NCBI GenBank assembly: GCA_024400415.1
Contig: JAKSMS010000021.1
Span: 1 to 34,057, forward strand
Source of the DNA: Bacteroidales bacterium
GTDB lineage: Bacteria; Bacteroidota; Bacteroidia; Bacteroidales; P3
DNA: 34,057 nucleotides
Direction: 5' to 3'
Each line of letters starts with the position of its first letter. The first letter of the stretch is position 1. The notes beneath the pieces are model-generated. The model was not told the origin of the DNA, ran no database searches, and saw only the letters and a list, made by a program, of their open reading frames with translations. Shown here piece after piece: positions 8,233 through 17,247 of this stretch. The position numbers and the translations under genes are program-made.

Positions 8233-9665
8233 ATATTCTATTAGAATCTAAGAATCTAAAAGACTATAAAGGCAATGTGATTTACCTATATGGAGACGAA
8301 GTGGCCGACAAGGCGCTCCCGTTCCATAAAGATGAAATCCAGTTTCTTAAGGCACAACGTAGTGGCGATAAGTACAGCTTGGTGGTTTTCGACAGACTTC
8401 CATCCCGGCTATACGTGCAGAACTTCGATAGCGAAGTGGAGACTGCCCGCAGCCAGGAAAAGATACGTAAATCTGCAGCTGATATCCAGCAGACGCTTTC
8501 CAAAGCCAAGCAGACAGAGGTGTATGTGACGGGAGAGGGAGTGCTGCCGGAAGAAGTAATGGCCTTGGTGGAAGGACTCACCCTGTCTAACTATAGATTT
8601 GACAAGTATAAGTCCAAAAAGGACACCTGTATAGAGAGTCTTATTGTAGATTCACGACTGCTGAATGAGTCGGATATCGCTACCAATCAGGTGTTGTGGA
8701 ATTGGGTATGCCAATGTCGCGACTGGGTGAATGAACCCGTAATGGCGCTCAATGCAGACGCTTTTGCAAGCCAAATCAAAGAGAAGGCTGACGGCCTTGG
8801 CGTAAAATGCACCATTTTCGGCAAGGGTCAGATTAATTCGATGAAGATGGGCGGACTCCTGGCTGTAAACAAAGGCAGCGTAGACGAACCTCGATTTGTG
8901 GTGCTAGACTATCATCCCCAAGACGCTATCAATAAGCATCCGCTGGCACTTGTTGGCAAAGGCATCACCTATGATACCGGCGGCCTCAACATCAAGCCAG
9001 ACGACTATATGCAGGAGATGAAGACCGATATGGCTGGAGCAGCAACTATGGCATCGGCGCTGATGGCTGCTGCCGACAATCACCTTCCGGTGTGGGTTAT
9101 GGCATTTCTTCCAATGACCGACAATCGTCCAGGATTCAATGCCTATGCTGCTGATGACATCATTACGATGTATGATGGCACTACGGTAGAGGTTGTAAAT
9201 ACCGATGCCGAAGGCCGCATCATATTGGCAGACGCAATTGCCTATGCCAACCAGTATGATCCGGAATTGATTATCGATTGCGCAACCCTTACTGGTGCCG
9301 CCGTAAGGGCTATCGGTACCGTGGGTATTGCAGCCATGGAGCAGAATGCGCATAATGCTATGCATCTGATGAAGATCGTTGGCCAGCAGGTATATGAGCG
9401 CATTGCAGAATTGCCATTCTGGGAAGAATATGACGAGCTGGTGAAATCGGAAGTGGCCGATATCAAGAACTGCTCAGATGCTGCAGGCGCTATCACGGCC
9501 GGCAAGTTCTTGGCACATTTTGCAAAGGCTCCATATATCCATCTCGACATTGCTGGTGTGGCCTATTATGCCAAGCGAGAAAGCTTCTATGGAACTGGCG
9601 CTTCTGGATTCGGTGTACGACTGCTGTACGCCTTTATGCAAACTTATGACATGATTGAAAAATAA
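8229..9665 (+). CDS. Leucyl aminopeptidase family protein (M17)
   Basis: Cytosolic two-metal aminopeptidase that removes N-terminal residues from peptides. At 478 aa it has normal length, with a variable N-terminal domain and a conserved catalytic C-terminal domain. The metal and catalytic residues can be read: K244 and D249 (GKGITYDTGG), D267 (KTDMAGAA), D326, E328 and R330 (NTDAEGR). It is therefore likely active. The DTGG and DMAGAA variants are typical of the PepB-like branch rather than E. coli PepA. It starts on the ATGA overlap with the ABC gene and is followed six bases later by pdxA. Confidence 0.93.
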   Translation: MNILLESKNLKDYKGNVIYLYGDEVADKALPFHKDEIQFLKAQRSGDKYSLVVFDRLPSRLYVQNFDSEVETARSQEKIRKSAADIQQTLSKAKQTEVYVTGEGVLPEEVMALVEGLTLSNYRFDKYKSKKDTCIESLIVDSRLLNESDIATNQVLWNWVCQCRDWVNEPVMALNADAFASQIKEKADGLGVKCTIFGKGQINSMKMGGLLAVNKGSVDEPRFVVLDYHPQDAINKHPLALVGKGITYDTGGLNIKPDDYMQEMKTDMAGAATMASALMAAADNHLPVWVMAFLPMTDNRPGFNAYAADDIITMYDGTTVEVVNTDAEGRIILADAIAYANQYDPELIIDCATLTGAAVRAIGTVGIAAMEQNAHNAMHLMKIVGQQVYERIAELPFWEEYDELVKSEVADIKNCSDAAGAITAGKFLAHFAKAPYIHLDIAGVAYYAKRESFYGTGASGFGVRLLYAFMQTYDMIEK

Positions 9666-9671
9666 TATTAT

Positions 9672-10718
9672 ATGGAAAAGATAAACGAAAAGAAACGTAT
9701 GCTGCGACTGGGTATTACCCACGGCGACCTTAATGGTGTGGGCTATGAGGTGATACTTAAGACCTTCAGCGATAGCCGTATGTTTGACATGTGCACTCCT
9801 GTGCTCTATGGTTCATCAAAGGTGGCTTCTTACCACAAGAAGCTTACCAACCTGCATCAAGATATTCCTTTTAATAATATCCGTGTTGCTAACGAGGCCG
9901 CTCCCAAAAAACTGAACATCATCAATCTTACGAATGATGAAGTGAAGATTGAGGTGGGCCGTTCAACTGAGCAGGCAGGCCTTTTGTCGCGTATGGCACT
10001 TGATCGTGCTTGCGAAGACCTCAAGAATGGCACGATCGATATGCTGGTGACTGCCCCTATCAACAAGAAGAATATCCAATCGGATAATTTCGACTTTCCC
10101 GGACACACCGAGTATCTCTCACATCAGTTCGGCTGCAGCTCTCTGATGATGATGGTATGCGACAAGATACGTATCGGCATCGTTACCAATCATCTGGCTT
10201 TGCAAGACGTTCCGTCTGCTATTACCCACAATCTTCTTTACGATAAGATTGTGCTGATGAACGAGTCTCTCAAGCGCGATTTTGGCATCTCGATACCTCG
10301 TATTGCAGTGTTGGCACTTGATCCACATGCCGGCGACAACGGCGTGATAGGCGATGCTGACATCAAGGTGGTAAAGCCTGTTATCGAAGAAGCCCAGTCA
10401 AAAGGTGTGCTAGCTTACGGACCCTATCCTTCAGACGGATTCTTCGGATCGAGCGAGTTCAATAAGTTCGACGGAGTCCTGGCTCTTTACCACGACCAGG
10501 GTCTGATCCCATTCAAACTGATGTCCTTTACCGAAGGAGTGAACTATACTGCAGGACTCCCTTACGTACGCACTAGTCCTGCTCATGGAACAGGTTATGA
10601 CATCGCCGGCAAGGACAAGGCTTCGGAGCAGTCATTCCGCTCATCAGTTTATCTGGCTTGCAACATACTCCGCAACCGTCATGAATATGACGAACTTACA
10701 GTAGACCCACTTAAATAG
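9672..10718 (+). CDS. pdxA: 4-hydroxythreonine-4-phosphate dehydrogenase
   Basis: Vitamin B6 pathway enzyme of the DXP-dependent route; oxidises 4-phosphohydroxy-threonine before condensation by PdxJ. The 348-aa protein has the metal-binding histidines in FPGHTEYL, LDPHAGDNG and LYHDQGLIPFK, and the C-terminal SPAHGTGYDIAGKD. The opening LGITHGDLNGVGYEVI is the Bacteroidota form of the PdxA N-terminus. A start at the later Met (residue 14) is possible, since the conserved part begins there. It sits six bases after the aminopeptidase gene and six before polA, so it is likely cotranscribed with both. Confidence 0.94.
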   Translation: MEKINEKKRMLRLGITHGDLNGVGYEVILKTFSDSRMFDMCTPVLYGSSKVASYHKKLTNLHQDIPFNNIRVANEAAPKKLNIINLTNDEVKIEVGRSTEQAGLLSRMALDRACEDLKNGTIDMLVTAPINKKNIQSDNFDFPGHTEYLSHQFGCSSLMMMVCDKIRIGIVTNHLALQDVPSAITHNLLYDKIVLMNESLKRDFGISIPRIAVLALDPHAGDNGVIGDADIKVVKPVIEEAQSKGVLAYGPYPSDGFFGSSEFNKFDGVLALYHDQGLIPFKLMSFTEGVNYTAGLPYVRTSPAHGTGYDIAGKDKASEQSFRSSVYLACNILRNRHEYDELTVDPLK

Positions 10719-10724
10719 CAATAA

Positions 10725-13256
10725 ATGAAGCGACTTCTCCTTATCGATGGCATGGCTGTGATATTCAGGGCTTATTATGCTCTGAATAGGGTGCCAAGAT
10801 TAAATAGCAAAGGTCAGAATACCTCTGCTATACTCGGCTTTACCAACACGGTTCTCGACCTGGTTCAGAAACTCAAACCTAGTCATATAGGAGTGGCTTT
10901 CGACCTACCTCATCCGACCTTTAGGCATATTGAATATCCGGACTATAAGGCTAATCGAGAAGCTGCTCCAGAGGATGTGCTTTTTGCCATTCCTTACGTA
11001 AAGAAGATGGTTGAGGCATTGAATATCCCTATTCTCTGCAAGGAGGGATACGAGGCCGACGATGTGATCGGTACGCTGGCGCATCAGGCTGAAAAGGCAG
11101 GATTTGAGGAGGTCTTGATGGCAACTCCCGACAAGGATTTTGCTCAATTGGTAACACCGGTAATAAAGGTGTATCGCTTTGGCAGAATGAAGAATCCTGA
11201 TACTATCATGGGTATTCAGGAAGTGCTGGATAAATTCCATGTGAAGGAATGCCGGCAGGTGATAGACCTACTAGGCCTATGGGGCGACTCGATTGACAAT
11301 ATCCCAGGCATACCAGGAGTGGGAGAGAAGTCTGCCCAAAAGCTTATTGCCCAATTCGGCTCTATAGAGGAAATGGTGGCTCATGCCGACGAAATCGGCA
11401 ACAATCATCTTAGAGAGCTGGTTCAACAGCATTCTGATAAGGCTTTGCTTTCCAAGCATCTGGCTACAATCGTAAAAGATGTGCCTATAGACTTCGATGA
11501 GCAGGCACTTCAGATAAAAGAATACCGTTACGACCTTCTCAAGCCACTGCTTGAAGAACTTGAGTTCCGTCAGTTGGCGAACAAACTACTTACCAAGATG
11601 TCTGTTGAACAGCCGTCCAACTTCATGGCGGCTTCGGCAAGAAAAACGACTTCTACGCCAAAAGTCAACCCTATGGCTGATATTCAGCTTGACCTATTTG
11701 CTCAGCCAGAGGAAACCGCTTCGTCATCAGTTCAAAACCACTTAGACGTTTCGTTTGAACCTACCGGTTGTCCGATGGCTGTCAGGGTAGGCGATAAGGT
11801 CGTATGTTATGATTATAAGACGCATCTTTCCGAGTTGCAAGATGTTGACCCTAGCCAGATATTTGATGTCTTGCTAGTGCATTATTTGGTTGACCCTGAG
11901 GCTCGCCATTCTCTTGACTTCATTGCTTTGCAAATGTTGGATTTCGACATGACATCCAGCGCTCAAGCCCCAATGGTATTGGCAGCCCTGTATCCATTGC
12001 TGAGCAAAAAGCTTGATGATTATAGCCTGACCTCAATATACAATGACATAGAGTTGCCGCTGGTGCCTGTGCTGGCCAGCATGGAACAGGAGGGTGTTAG
12101 AATCGATGTCGAGGCTTTGACCCGCTATTCTGCCACCCTCACCGAGGAACGCAAACAGATTGAATCATCCATTTATGAATTATCAGGCATGGAGTTCAAT
12201 ATCAGCAGTCCAAAGCAATTAGGCGAGGTGTTGTATGAGCGCCTGAAGATTGTGGACAAGCCGCCGAAAACAGCCACCAAGCAGTATAGTACGGCCGAGG
12301 ATGTTCTTCTGAAGATGAAGAATGCTCATCCTATAGTAGAACGGATTCTCGAGTATAGGTCGCTTACCAAACTTATTGGCACCTATCTGGACAGCTTCCC
12401 CAAATTGATTAATACAAAGACGGGAAGACTGCATACGATATATAATCAGGCCGTTACCGCGACGGGGCGGTTGAGCAGTAGCAATCCTAATCTTCAGAAT
12501 ATCCCTATCCGTACCGAAAGAGGCAGATATATCCGACAGGCATTTGTTGCTCGCAACGACGATTATGTGGTCTTAGCTGCCGATTATTCCCAAATAGAGC
12601 TTCGCCTGATAGCCGATATGGCTAAAGATAGTAATATGATCGAAGCCTTCGGCAATGGTTATGATATTCATGCAGCAACGGCTGCTAAAATATATCATTG
12701 CGACATAAGTGAGATCTCAAAGGATCAGCGCCGCAATGCAAAAAGTGTGAATTTCGGCATCGTTTACGGAATAAGCGCATTTGGCCTTTCGGAACAGCTT
12801 GGCTGTCCAAGAAAAGAAGCTCAGCAATTAATCAATGATTATTATGACGAGTTTCCGGCCATCAAGCAGTTTGTCGAACATCAAATAGAGGAAGCAAGGA
12901 CTTGTGGTTATGCTAAGACGTTGTTGGGCAGACGCAGATTCCTGCCAGAAATCAATAGCCGGAATGCATCTCTGCGTAGTTTTGCCGAACGCAATGCTGT
13001 GAATATGCCAATTCAGGGCACTTCGGCCGACATGATAAAGATAGCCATGGTTGATATCTTTGCAAAGCTCAAACCCTTGAAGAGCCGCATGATTCTTCAG
13101 GTTCATGACGAACTGGTATTCGATGTCTACCGACCCGAACTGGATCAGGTACGCGAGATTGTCGAGCAGTCGATGTTGTCTGCAGGAAAACGTCTCTGCA
13201 AGGTGCCTATCGAGGTGGGTATCGATGTGGGTAACAATTGGCTTGACGCCCATTAA
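10725..13256 (+). CDS. polA: DNA polymerase I, proofreading domain largely lost
   Basis: Family A polymerase for Okazaki processing and repair. The 843-aa protein has an N-terminal 5'-3' nuclease (residues 1-285, with LIDGMAVIFRAYYAL, YKANR, EADDVIGTLA and the helix-hairpin-helix NIPGIPGVGEKSA), a shortened middle, and a complete polymerase domain from about 430. Polymerase motif A is LAADYSQIELR with D620, motif B RRNAKSVNFGIVYG, motif C QVHDELVF with D795. Between them only about 95 residues remain after a low-complexity linker, and none of the three exonuclease motifs (DxE, NxxxD, YxxxD) is visible. A trace of the fold survives in YLVDPEARHSLD. It should therefore polymerise and remove primers but not proofread. 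Confidence 0.95.
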   Translation: MKRLLLIDGMAVIFRAYYALNRVPRLNSKGQNTSAILGFTNTVLDLVQKLKPSHIGVAFDLPHPTFRHIEYPDYKANREAAPEDVLFAIPYVKKMVEALNIPILCKEGYEADDVIGTLAHQAEKAGFEEVLMATPDKDFAQLVTPVIKVYRFGRMKNPDTIMGIQEVLDKFHVKECRQVIDLLGLWGDSIDNIPGIPGVGEKSAQKLIAQFGSIEEMVAHADEIGNNHLRELVQQHSDKALLSKHLATIVKDVPIDFDEQALQIKEYRYDLLKPLLEELEFRQLANKLLTKMSVEQPSNFMAASARKTTSTPKVNPMADIQLDLFAQPEETASSSVQNHLDVSFEPTGCPMAVRVGDKVVCYDYKTHLSELQDVDPSQIFDVLLVHYLVDPEARHSLDFIALQMLDFDMTSSAQAPMVLAALYPLLSKKLDDYSLTSIYNDIELPLVPVLASMEQEGVRIDVEALTRYSATLTEERKQIESSIYELSGMEFNISSPKQLGEVLYERLKIVDKPPKTATKQYSTAEDVLLKMKNAHPIVERILEYRSLTKLIGTYLDSFPKLINTKTGRLHTIYNQAVTATGRLSSSNPNLQNIPIRTERGRYIRQAFVARNDDYVVLAADYSQIELRLIADMAKDSNMIEAFGNGYDIHAATAAKIYHCDISEISKDQRRNAKSVNFGIVYGISAFGLSEQLGCPRKEAQQLINDYYDEFPAIKQFVEHQIEEARTCGYAKTLLGRRRFLPEINSRNASLRSFAERNAVNMPIQGTSADMIKIAMVDIFAKLKPLKSRMILQVHDELVFDVYRPELDQVREIVEQSMLSAGKRLCKVPIEVGIDVGNNWLDAH

Positions 13257-13324
13257 GATATTTTTTGACATGGACGTGTTGACAAGTTGCAGCTCAACCC
13301 TAGTCAAATATCATATTAAATGTG

Positions 13325-13332
13325 TAATTTTG
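13325..13332 (+). promoter_or_regulatory. Possible -7 box of the parC promoter
   Basis: TAATTTTG matches the Bacteroidota -7 consensus TAnnTTTG and lies 22 bases before the parC ATG, in the 98-base polA-parC gap. No TTTG or TTG is found at the expected 19-21 bases upstream, so the call rests on the -7 box and location only. Confidence 0.35.
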
Positions 13333-13354
13333 CATCTTGAAATATTAGTATTAT

Positions 13355-16012
13355 ATGGACGACGATATGATCAATAAAGAAGACGAAGAACCTTTGGCCG
13401 ATAAGCCGATAGAGGTGCCTCAGATGGATGATGCCCCTATTGAAGAAGGCGAGGTTATTTCGCTGAATGCCATGTTTAAGGAGTATTGGATCGATTACGC
13501 TTCCGACGTGATCCTTGATCGTAGTGTGCCTCACCTCGATGATGGACTCAAGCCCGTTCAGCGCCGAATACTCCATGCTATGAAGGAGATGGACGATGGA
13601 CGCATGAATAAAGTTAATACCATCGTTGGCGCCACTATGGCCTACCATCCTCATGGCGACCAGTCTATCAAGGATGCATTGGTGAACATGGGTCAGAAAG
13701 ACCTTCTTATTGACTGCCAGGGTAACTGGGGCAATATCTTTACCGGCGACGATGCGGCTGCCGGCCGCTATATAGAGGCTCGCCTGTCGAAGTTTGCCAA
13801 GGAAGTGGTGTTCAATGCTAAGACCACCGACTGGAAGCCCTCATACGATGGTCGTAACCAAGAGCCTGTAACGCTGCCTATCAAGTTCCCACTGCTCTTG
13901 GCCCAAGGTACAAAAGGCATTGCCGTGACGCTTACTTCGGTTATTCTTCCATACAACTTTATCGAACTGCTCGAAGCCTCAATCAGCATCTTAAAGGATG
14001 AACCTTTTATGATTTATCCTGACTTTCCCACGGGTGGCCTGATTGACGTGTCGCGATACAATGACGGCAACGTTGGCGGAAGATTGCGAATACGCACCAA
14101 GATGCATTACGATGACAAACGTAAGGCTATCGTGATTACAGAACTGCCCTATACCATCACCACTAACGTGCTCATCGAGTCTATTCTCGCAGCCAATGAG
14201 AAGGGTAAAATCAAGATAAAGAAGATTGACGACAACACTTCGTCTAATGTTGAGATTGTAGTCTATCTGCCTTCAGGCGTATCGCCCGACCTCACTATTG
14301 ACGCCCTCTACGCGTTCACAAACTGCCAGATTAGTTTCTCTCCTCAGACTTGCGTGATTGCTGACGACAAGCCTGTGTTCATGTCTGTAAGCGATATCCT
14401 ACGCCATTCTACGTTCCGCACTAGGGATCTTCTCCGACAGGAACTTGAGATCCAACTCGCTGAACTGGAGGACAAGTGGCATTGGATATCACTTGAGAAG
14501 CTCTTCTTTGAGAAACGCATCTACAAACAGTTGGAGAAGGATAGTCCCTCTTGGGATGCACAGCTGACCGCTATCGAGCGTGCCTTCGACCCTTACCGGC
14601 CTATGTTTAAAAAGGAAATCGTACGCGATGATGTGCTCCGTTTGTGCGAAAAGCCTGTTCGCAAGATTTCTAAATTCGATATCAAGAAGGCAGAAGAGGA
14701 CCTTGCCAATATAGAGGTCAACATGGACGAGGTTCGCAATCATCTTGCCCATCTTACCGATTATGCTATTGCCTATTTCCGCCATCTTATCGACAAATTT
14801 GGCAAGGGAAGGGAGCGTAAGACCGAAGTTCGCAACTTCGAGGATATCGAGGCTACCTCAGTGGCAGTTGCTAATGAAAAGCTCTACTGCAACTACAATA
14901 CTGGTTTTGCTGGGTTTGGCCTCAAGCGTGAGGAAGGAGTGGAACTGGTGTGCGATTGTTCTAAGCTCGATGATATTATCGTCTTCCGCCGAGATGGCAC
15001 TATGCTCGTCACCAAGGTCCAGGAGAAGCTGTTTGTAGGATCGGCAGAGTGCAAAGAGATTCTTTGGATCGGCATATTCCGAAAGAAGGACGAGCGCACC
15101 GTCTACAATATGATTTACCGCGATGGCGCAGCTGGCTATGCCATGGTGAAACGCTTCTCGGTAGTCGGCATTACTCGAGACAAGGAATACTGCCTTACCA
15201 AAGGCACTAAGGGCTCTAAGGTAATCTATTTTACTGCCAATCCTAACGGAGAGGCTGAAATCGTTACCATCCATCACATGTCGAAGGCAAAGCTGAAGAA
15301 GGTCTCTTTTGATTTCAGTTTTGCATCGTTAGCTATCAAAGGGCGCCAGTCAATAGGCAATATCCTGACCCGTAACCCCATCCGAAGCATAAGCCAGAAA
15401 GAAGAGGGCGTCTCGACCCTCTCGGCTCGCAAGCTGTGGTTCGACCCCTCTGTCAAACGTCTTAATGTGAGCGAGGCAGGTCAGTTCTTGGGCGATTTCA
15501 AGGGCACTGACAAGATTCTCACCCTCATGGGCTCAGGCTATGTGCGTATCACCAATTTCGACCTCTCTAACCACTTTGAAGATGATCTTCTTGAGATACG
15601 CAAATTCTATCACAAAGGCATTGTTTCAGCCATTTATCGCGACTCCGAAAGTGGAAACTACTATCTCAAACGATTCATCCCCGAGCAAACCGATAAGAAA
15701 CAGTTCTTTATCGAGGAAGGCTCAAACGATACACTTGTAACTTATTCCCTTGCCACCTATCCGCGACTAGAAGTGGTTTATGATATGGTAAATAGCAACA
15801 AGAAGATAGAGTCTGAAATAATTGAAGTAACAGATTTTATTGGCGTCAAGGGCTATAAGGCCAAAGGCAAGCGCATCTCTACCTCTGCTATCAAGGAAGT
15901 TCGCTGGCTTGATCCTCTCCCCGAACCAGAACTCGAGGTCGAGGAAGAATCGGCTTCTGTTTCCGACGACGATCTTGGAACTGTAGAGGGCGTTCAAACC
16001 GAATTATTTTAA
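13355..16012 (+). CDS. parC: DNA topoisomerase IV subunit A (ParC type)
   Basis: Type IIA topoisomerase DNA-cleaving subunit, which decatenates daughter chromosomes with ParE. The 885-aa protein has an acidic N-terminal extension, then the breakage-reunion domain with SVPHLDDGLKPVQRRILHAM, YHPHGD and the active-site Tyr139 in AAAGRYIEARLSKF. The C-terminal beta-pinwheel region spans about 520-850, with an acidic tail. No canonical GyrA box (QRRGGRG) is visible; the equivalent region reads IKGRQSIGN. This and the overall match to Bacteroidota ParC sequences favour topoisomerase IV over gyrase. parE is not adjacent in this window. A GyrA-family assignment is certain; the ParC label is likely. 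Confidence 0.88.
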   Translation: MDDDMINKEDEEPLADKPIEVPQMDDAPIEEGEVISLNAMFKEYWIDYASDVILDRSVPHLDDGLKPVQRRILHAMKEMDDGRMNKVNTIVGATMAYHPHGDQSIKDALVNMGQKDLLIDCQGNWGNIFTGDDAAAGRYIEARLSKFAKEVVFNAKTTDWKPSYDGRNQEPVTLPIKFPLLLAQGTKGIAVTLTSVILPYNFIELLEASISILKDEPFMIYPDFPTGGLIDVSRYNDGNVGGRLRIRTKMHYDDKRKAIVITELPYTITTNVLIESILAANEKGKIKIKKIDDNTSSNVEIVVYLPSGVSPDLTIDALYAFTNCQISFSPQTCVIADDKPVFMSVSDILRHSTFRTRDLLRQELEIQLAELEDKWHWISLEKLFFEKRIYKQLEKDSPSWDAQLTAIERAFDPYRPMFKKEIVRDDVLRLCEKPVRKISKFDIKKAEEDLANIEVNMDEVRNHLAHLTDYAIAYFRHLIDKFGKGRERKTEVRNFEDIEATSVAVANEKLYCNYNTGFAGFGLKREEGVELVCDCSKLDDIIVFRRDGTMLVTKVQEKLFVGSAECKEILWIGIFRKKDERTVYNMIYRDGAAGYAMVKRFSVVGITRDKEYCLTKGTKGSKVIYFTANPNGEAEIVTIHHMSKAKLKKVSFDFSFASLAIKGRQSIGNILTRNPIRSISQKEEGVSTLSARKLWFDPSVKRLNVSEAGQFLGDFKGTDKILTLMGSGYVRITNFDLSNHFEDDLLEIRKFYHKGIVSAIYRDSESGNYYLKRFIPEQTDKKQFFIEEGSNDTLVTYSLATYPRLEVVYDMVNSNKKIESEIIEVTDFIGVKGYKAKGKRISTSAIKEVRWLDPLPEPELEVEEESASVSDDDLGTVEGVQTELF

Positions 16013-16051
16013 ACACGACATTATTATTAATAAGATTATATACCAACTGAA

Positions 16052-17236
16052 ATGAATATATTTGTAGTACTGCCACGTTTCCCTTATCCTTTGGAGAAAG
16101 GCGACAAACTACGTGCATTTCATCAGATAGAATATCTCTCCAAGAACAACGACGTTTACTTGTTCTGCGTTTCTCATGTCGATGTGCCTCAAGAGTGGGT
16201 TGACAAACTCAAACCCTTCTGCAAGGAGATCCGCATTGCTCATCCTTGCCGTCTAGTCTCTTACAAGAACGTCGTACGGAATTTCCTACGCTCCAAGTCC
16301 CTCCAGTTGGGTTATTGGGATTCCTCCAAGGCCCGACGCATGTGCAAGGATTTCATCCAGCAGGTCCAGCCTGACGTTATTTATAACCAGATGGTTCGAA
16401 CCATCCATCTTGTGGCCCGCCATAGCCAGCCCAAAGTAATGGATTTCCAAGATGCCCTGTCCATGAACACCGAGCGGCGCATGGATAGCGTCCGTCAAGG
16501 TTTTTGGCACTGGGTGCTCCATTTCGAGTTCAAGATGCTTCGTTCTACAGAGTACAACGCTTTTAAGATTTTTGACGATCTCGTGATTATTTCCGAGACA
16601 GATGCCGATGCTATCCCTCACCGCAAGAGTGGCGAGATAAAGATAGTGCCCAATGGCGTCGACTTCGACTATTTTTGTCCTATGCCTGATGTTAAGAAGG
16701 ACTTCGATATCGTCTTCTGTGGCAATATGCAGTACGGTCCCAACGTCAATGCGGCTCAGTATCTAGTACGCAAGGTGATGCCAATCGTATGGCGTCAGAT
16801 GCCTCAGGCCCGCCTGCTCATCGCTGGAGCTTCTCCTAAGTCCCAAGTGCGCCAGCTCGCCTCCACCAACGTTACGGTGTCCGGCTGGGTCGACGACATC
16901 CGGTTGAGCTATGCCTCTTCCAAGGTTTTTGCTGCTCCTATGAACATGGGTTCTGGTCTTCAGAACAAGCTTCTTGAGGCTATGTCAATGGGCATTCCGT
17001 GCGTCTCTTCTTCCATTGCCAATAGCGCTCTCGGCGCCACCCCTGGTGAGCATATCTTGGTGGGCGACGATCCTCAGACTTTTGCTGACCATATCCTCAG
17101 TCTGCTTACTAACCAGGCGAAGTCCGACAAGATGGCTGCTGCTGGCCATCAGTATGTAAAAGATCATTTTGAGTGGTCTCGCTTTGGCGCTCAGCTTGAG
17201 TCGATACTCCGTAATGCCGCCAACAAAAAGAACTAA
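16052..17236 (+). CDS. Glycosyltransferase family 4 protein
   Basis: Retaining GT-B fold glycosyltransferase of 394 aa, probably cytoplasmic and building an envelope polysaccharide or glycolipid. The N-terminal domain starts with LPRFPYPLEKGDKLRAF, the acceptor-side loop seen in PEP-CTERM-associated Stp1-like GT4 enzymes. The C-terminal nucleotide-sugar domain shows VPNGVDFDYF, FCGNMQYGPN, and the donor-site segment GSGLQNKLLEAMSMGIPCV with the E-x7-E-like region. Donor and acceptor cannot be deduced. No other polysaccharide genes are nearby, so it is isolated. It sits 39 bases after parC and 11 before hflX. Confidence 0.87.
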   Translation: MNIFVVLPRFPYPLEKGDKLRAFHQIEYLSKNNDVYLFCVSHVDVPQEWVDKLKPFCKEIRIAHPCRLVSYKNVVRNFLRSKSLQLGYWDSSKARRMCKDFIQQVQPDVIYNQMVRTIHLVARHSQPKVMDFQDALSMNTERRMDSVRQGFWHWVLHFEFKMLRSTEYNAFKIFDDLVIISETDADAIPHRKSGEIKIVPNGVDFDYFCPMPDVKKDFDIVFCGNMQYGPNVNAAQYLVRKVMPIVWRQMPQARLLIAGASPKSQVRQLASTNVTVSGWVDDIRLSYASSKVFAAPMNMGSGLQNKLLEAMSMGIPCVSSSIANSALGATPGEHILVGDDPQTFADHILSLLTNQAKSDKMAAAGHQYVKDHFEWSRFGAQLESILRNAANKKN

Positions 17237-17247
17237 TATCCCATCCG

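Noticed and set aside
13257-16012. Replication terminus (dif-like skew inversion) near polA/parC
   Set aside because: The skew follows the coding strand also in the minus-strand genes at 23.6-28.3 kb, and no dif-like site was recognised.
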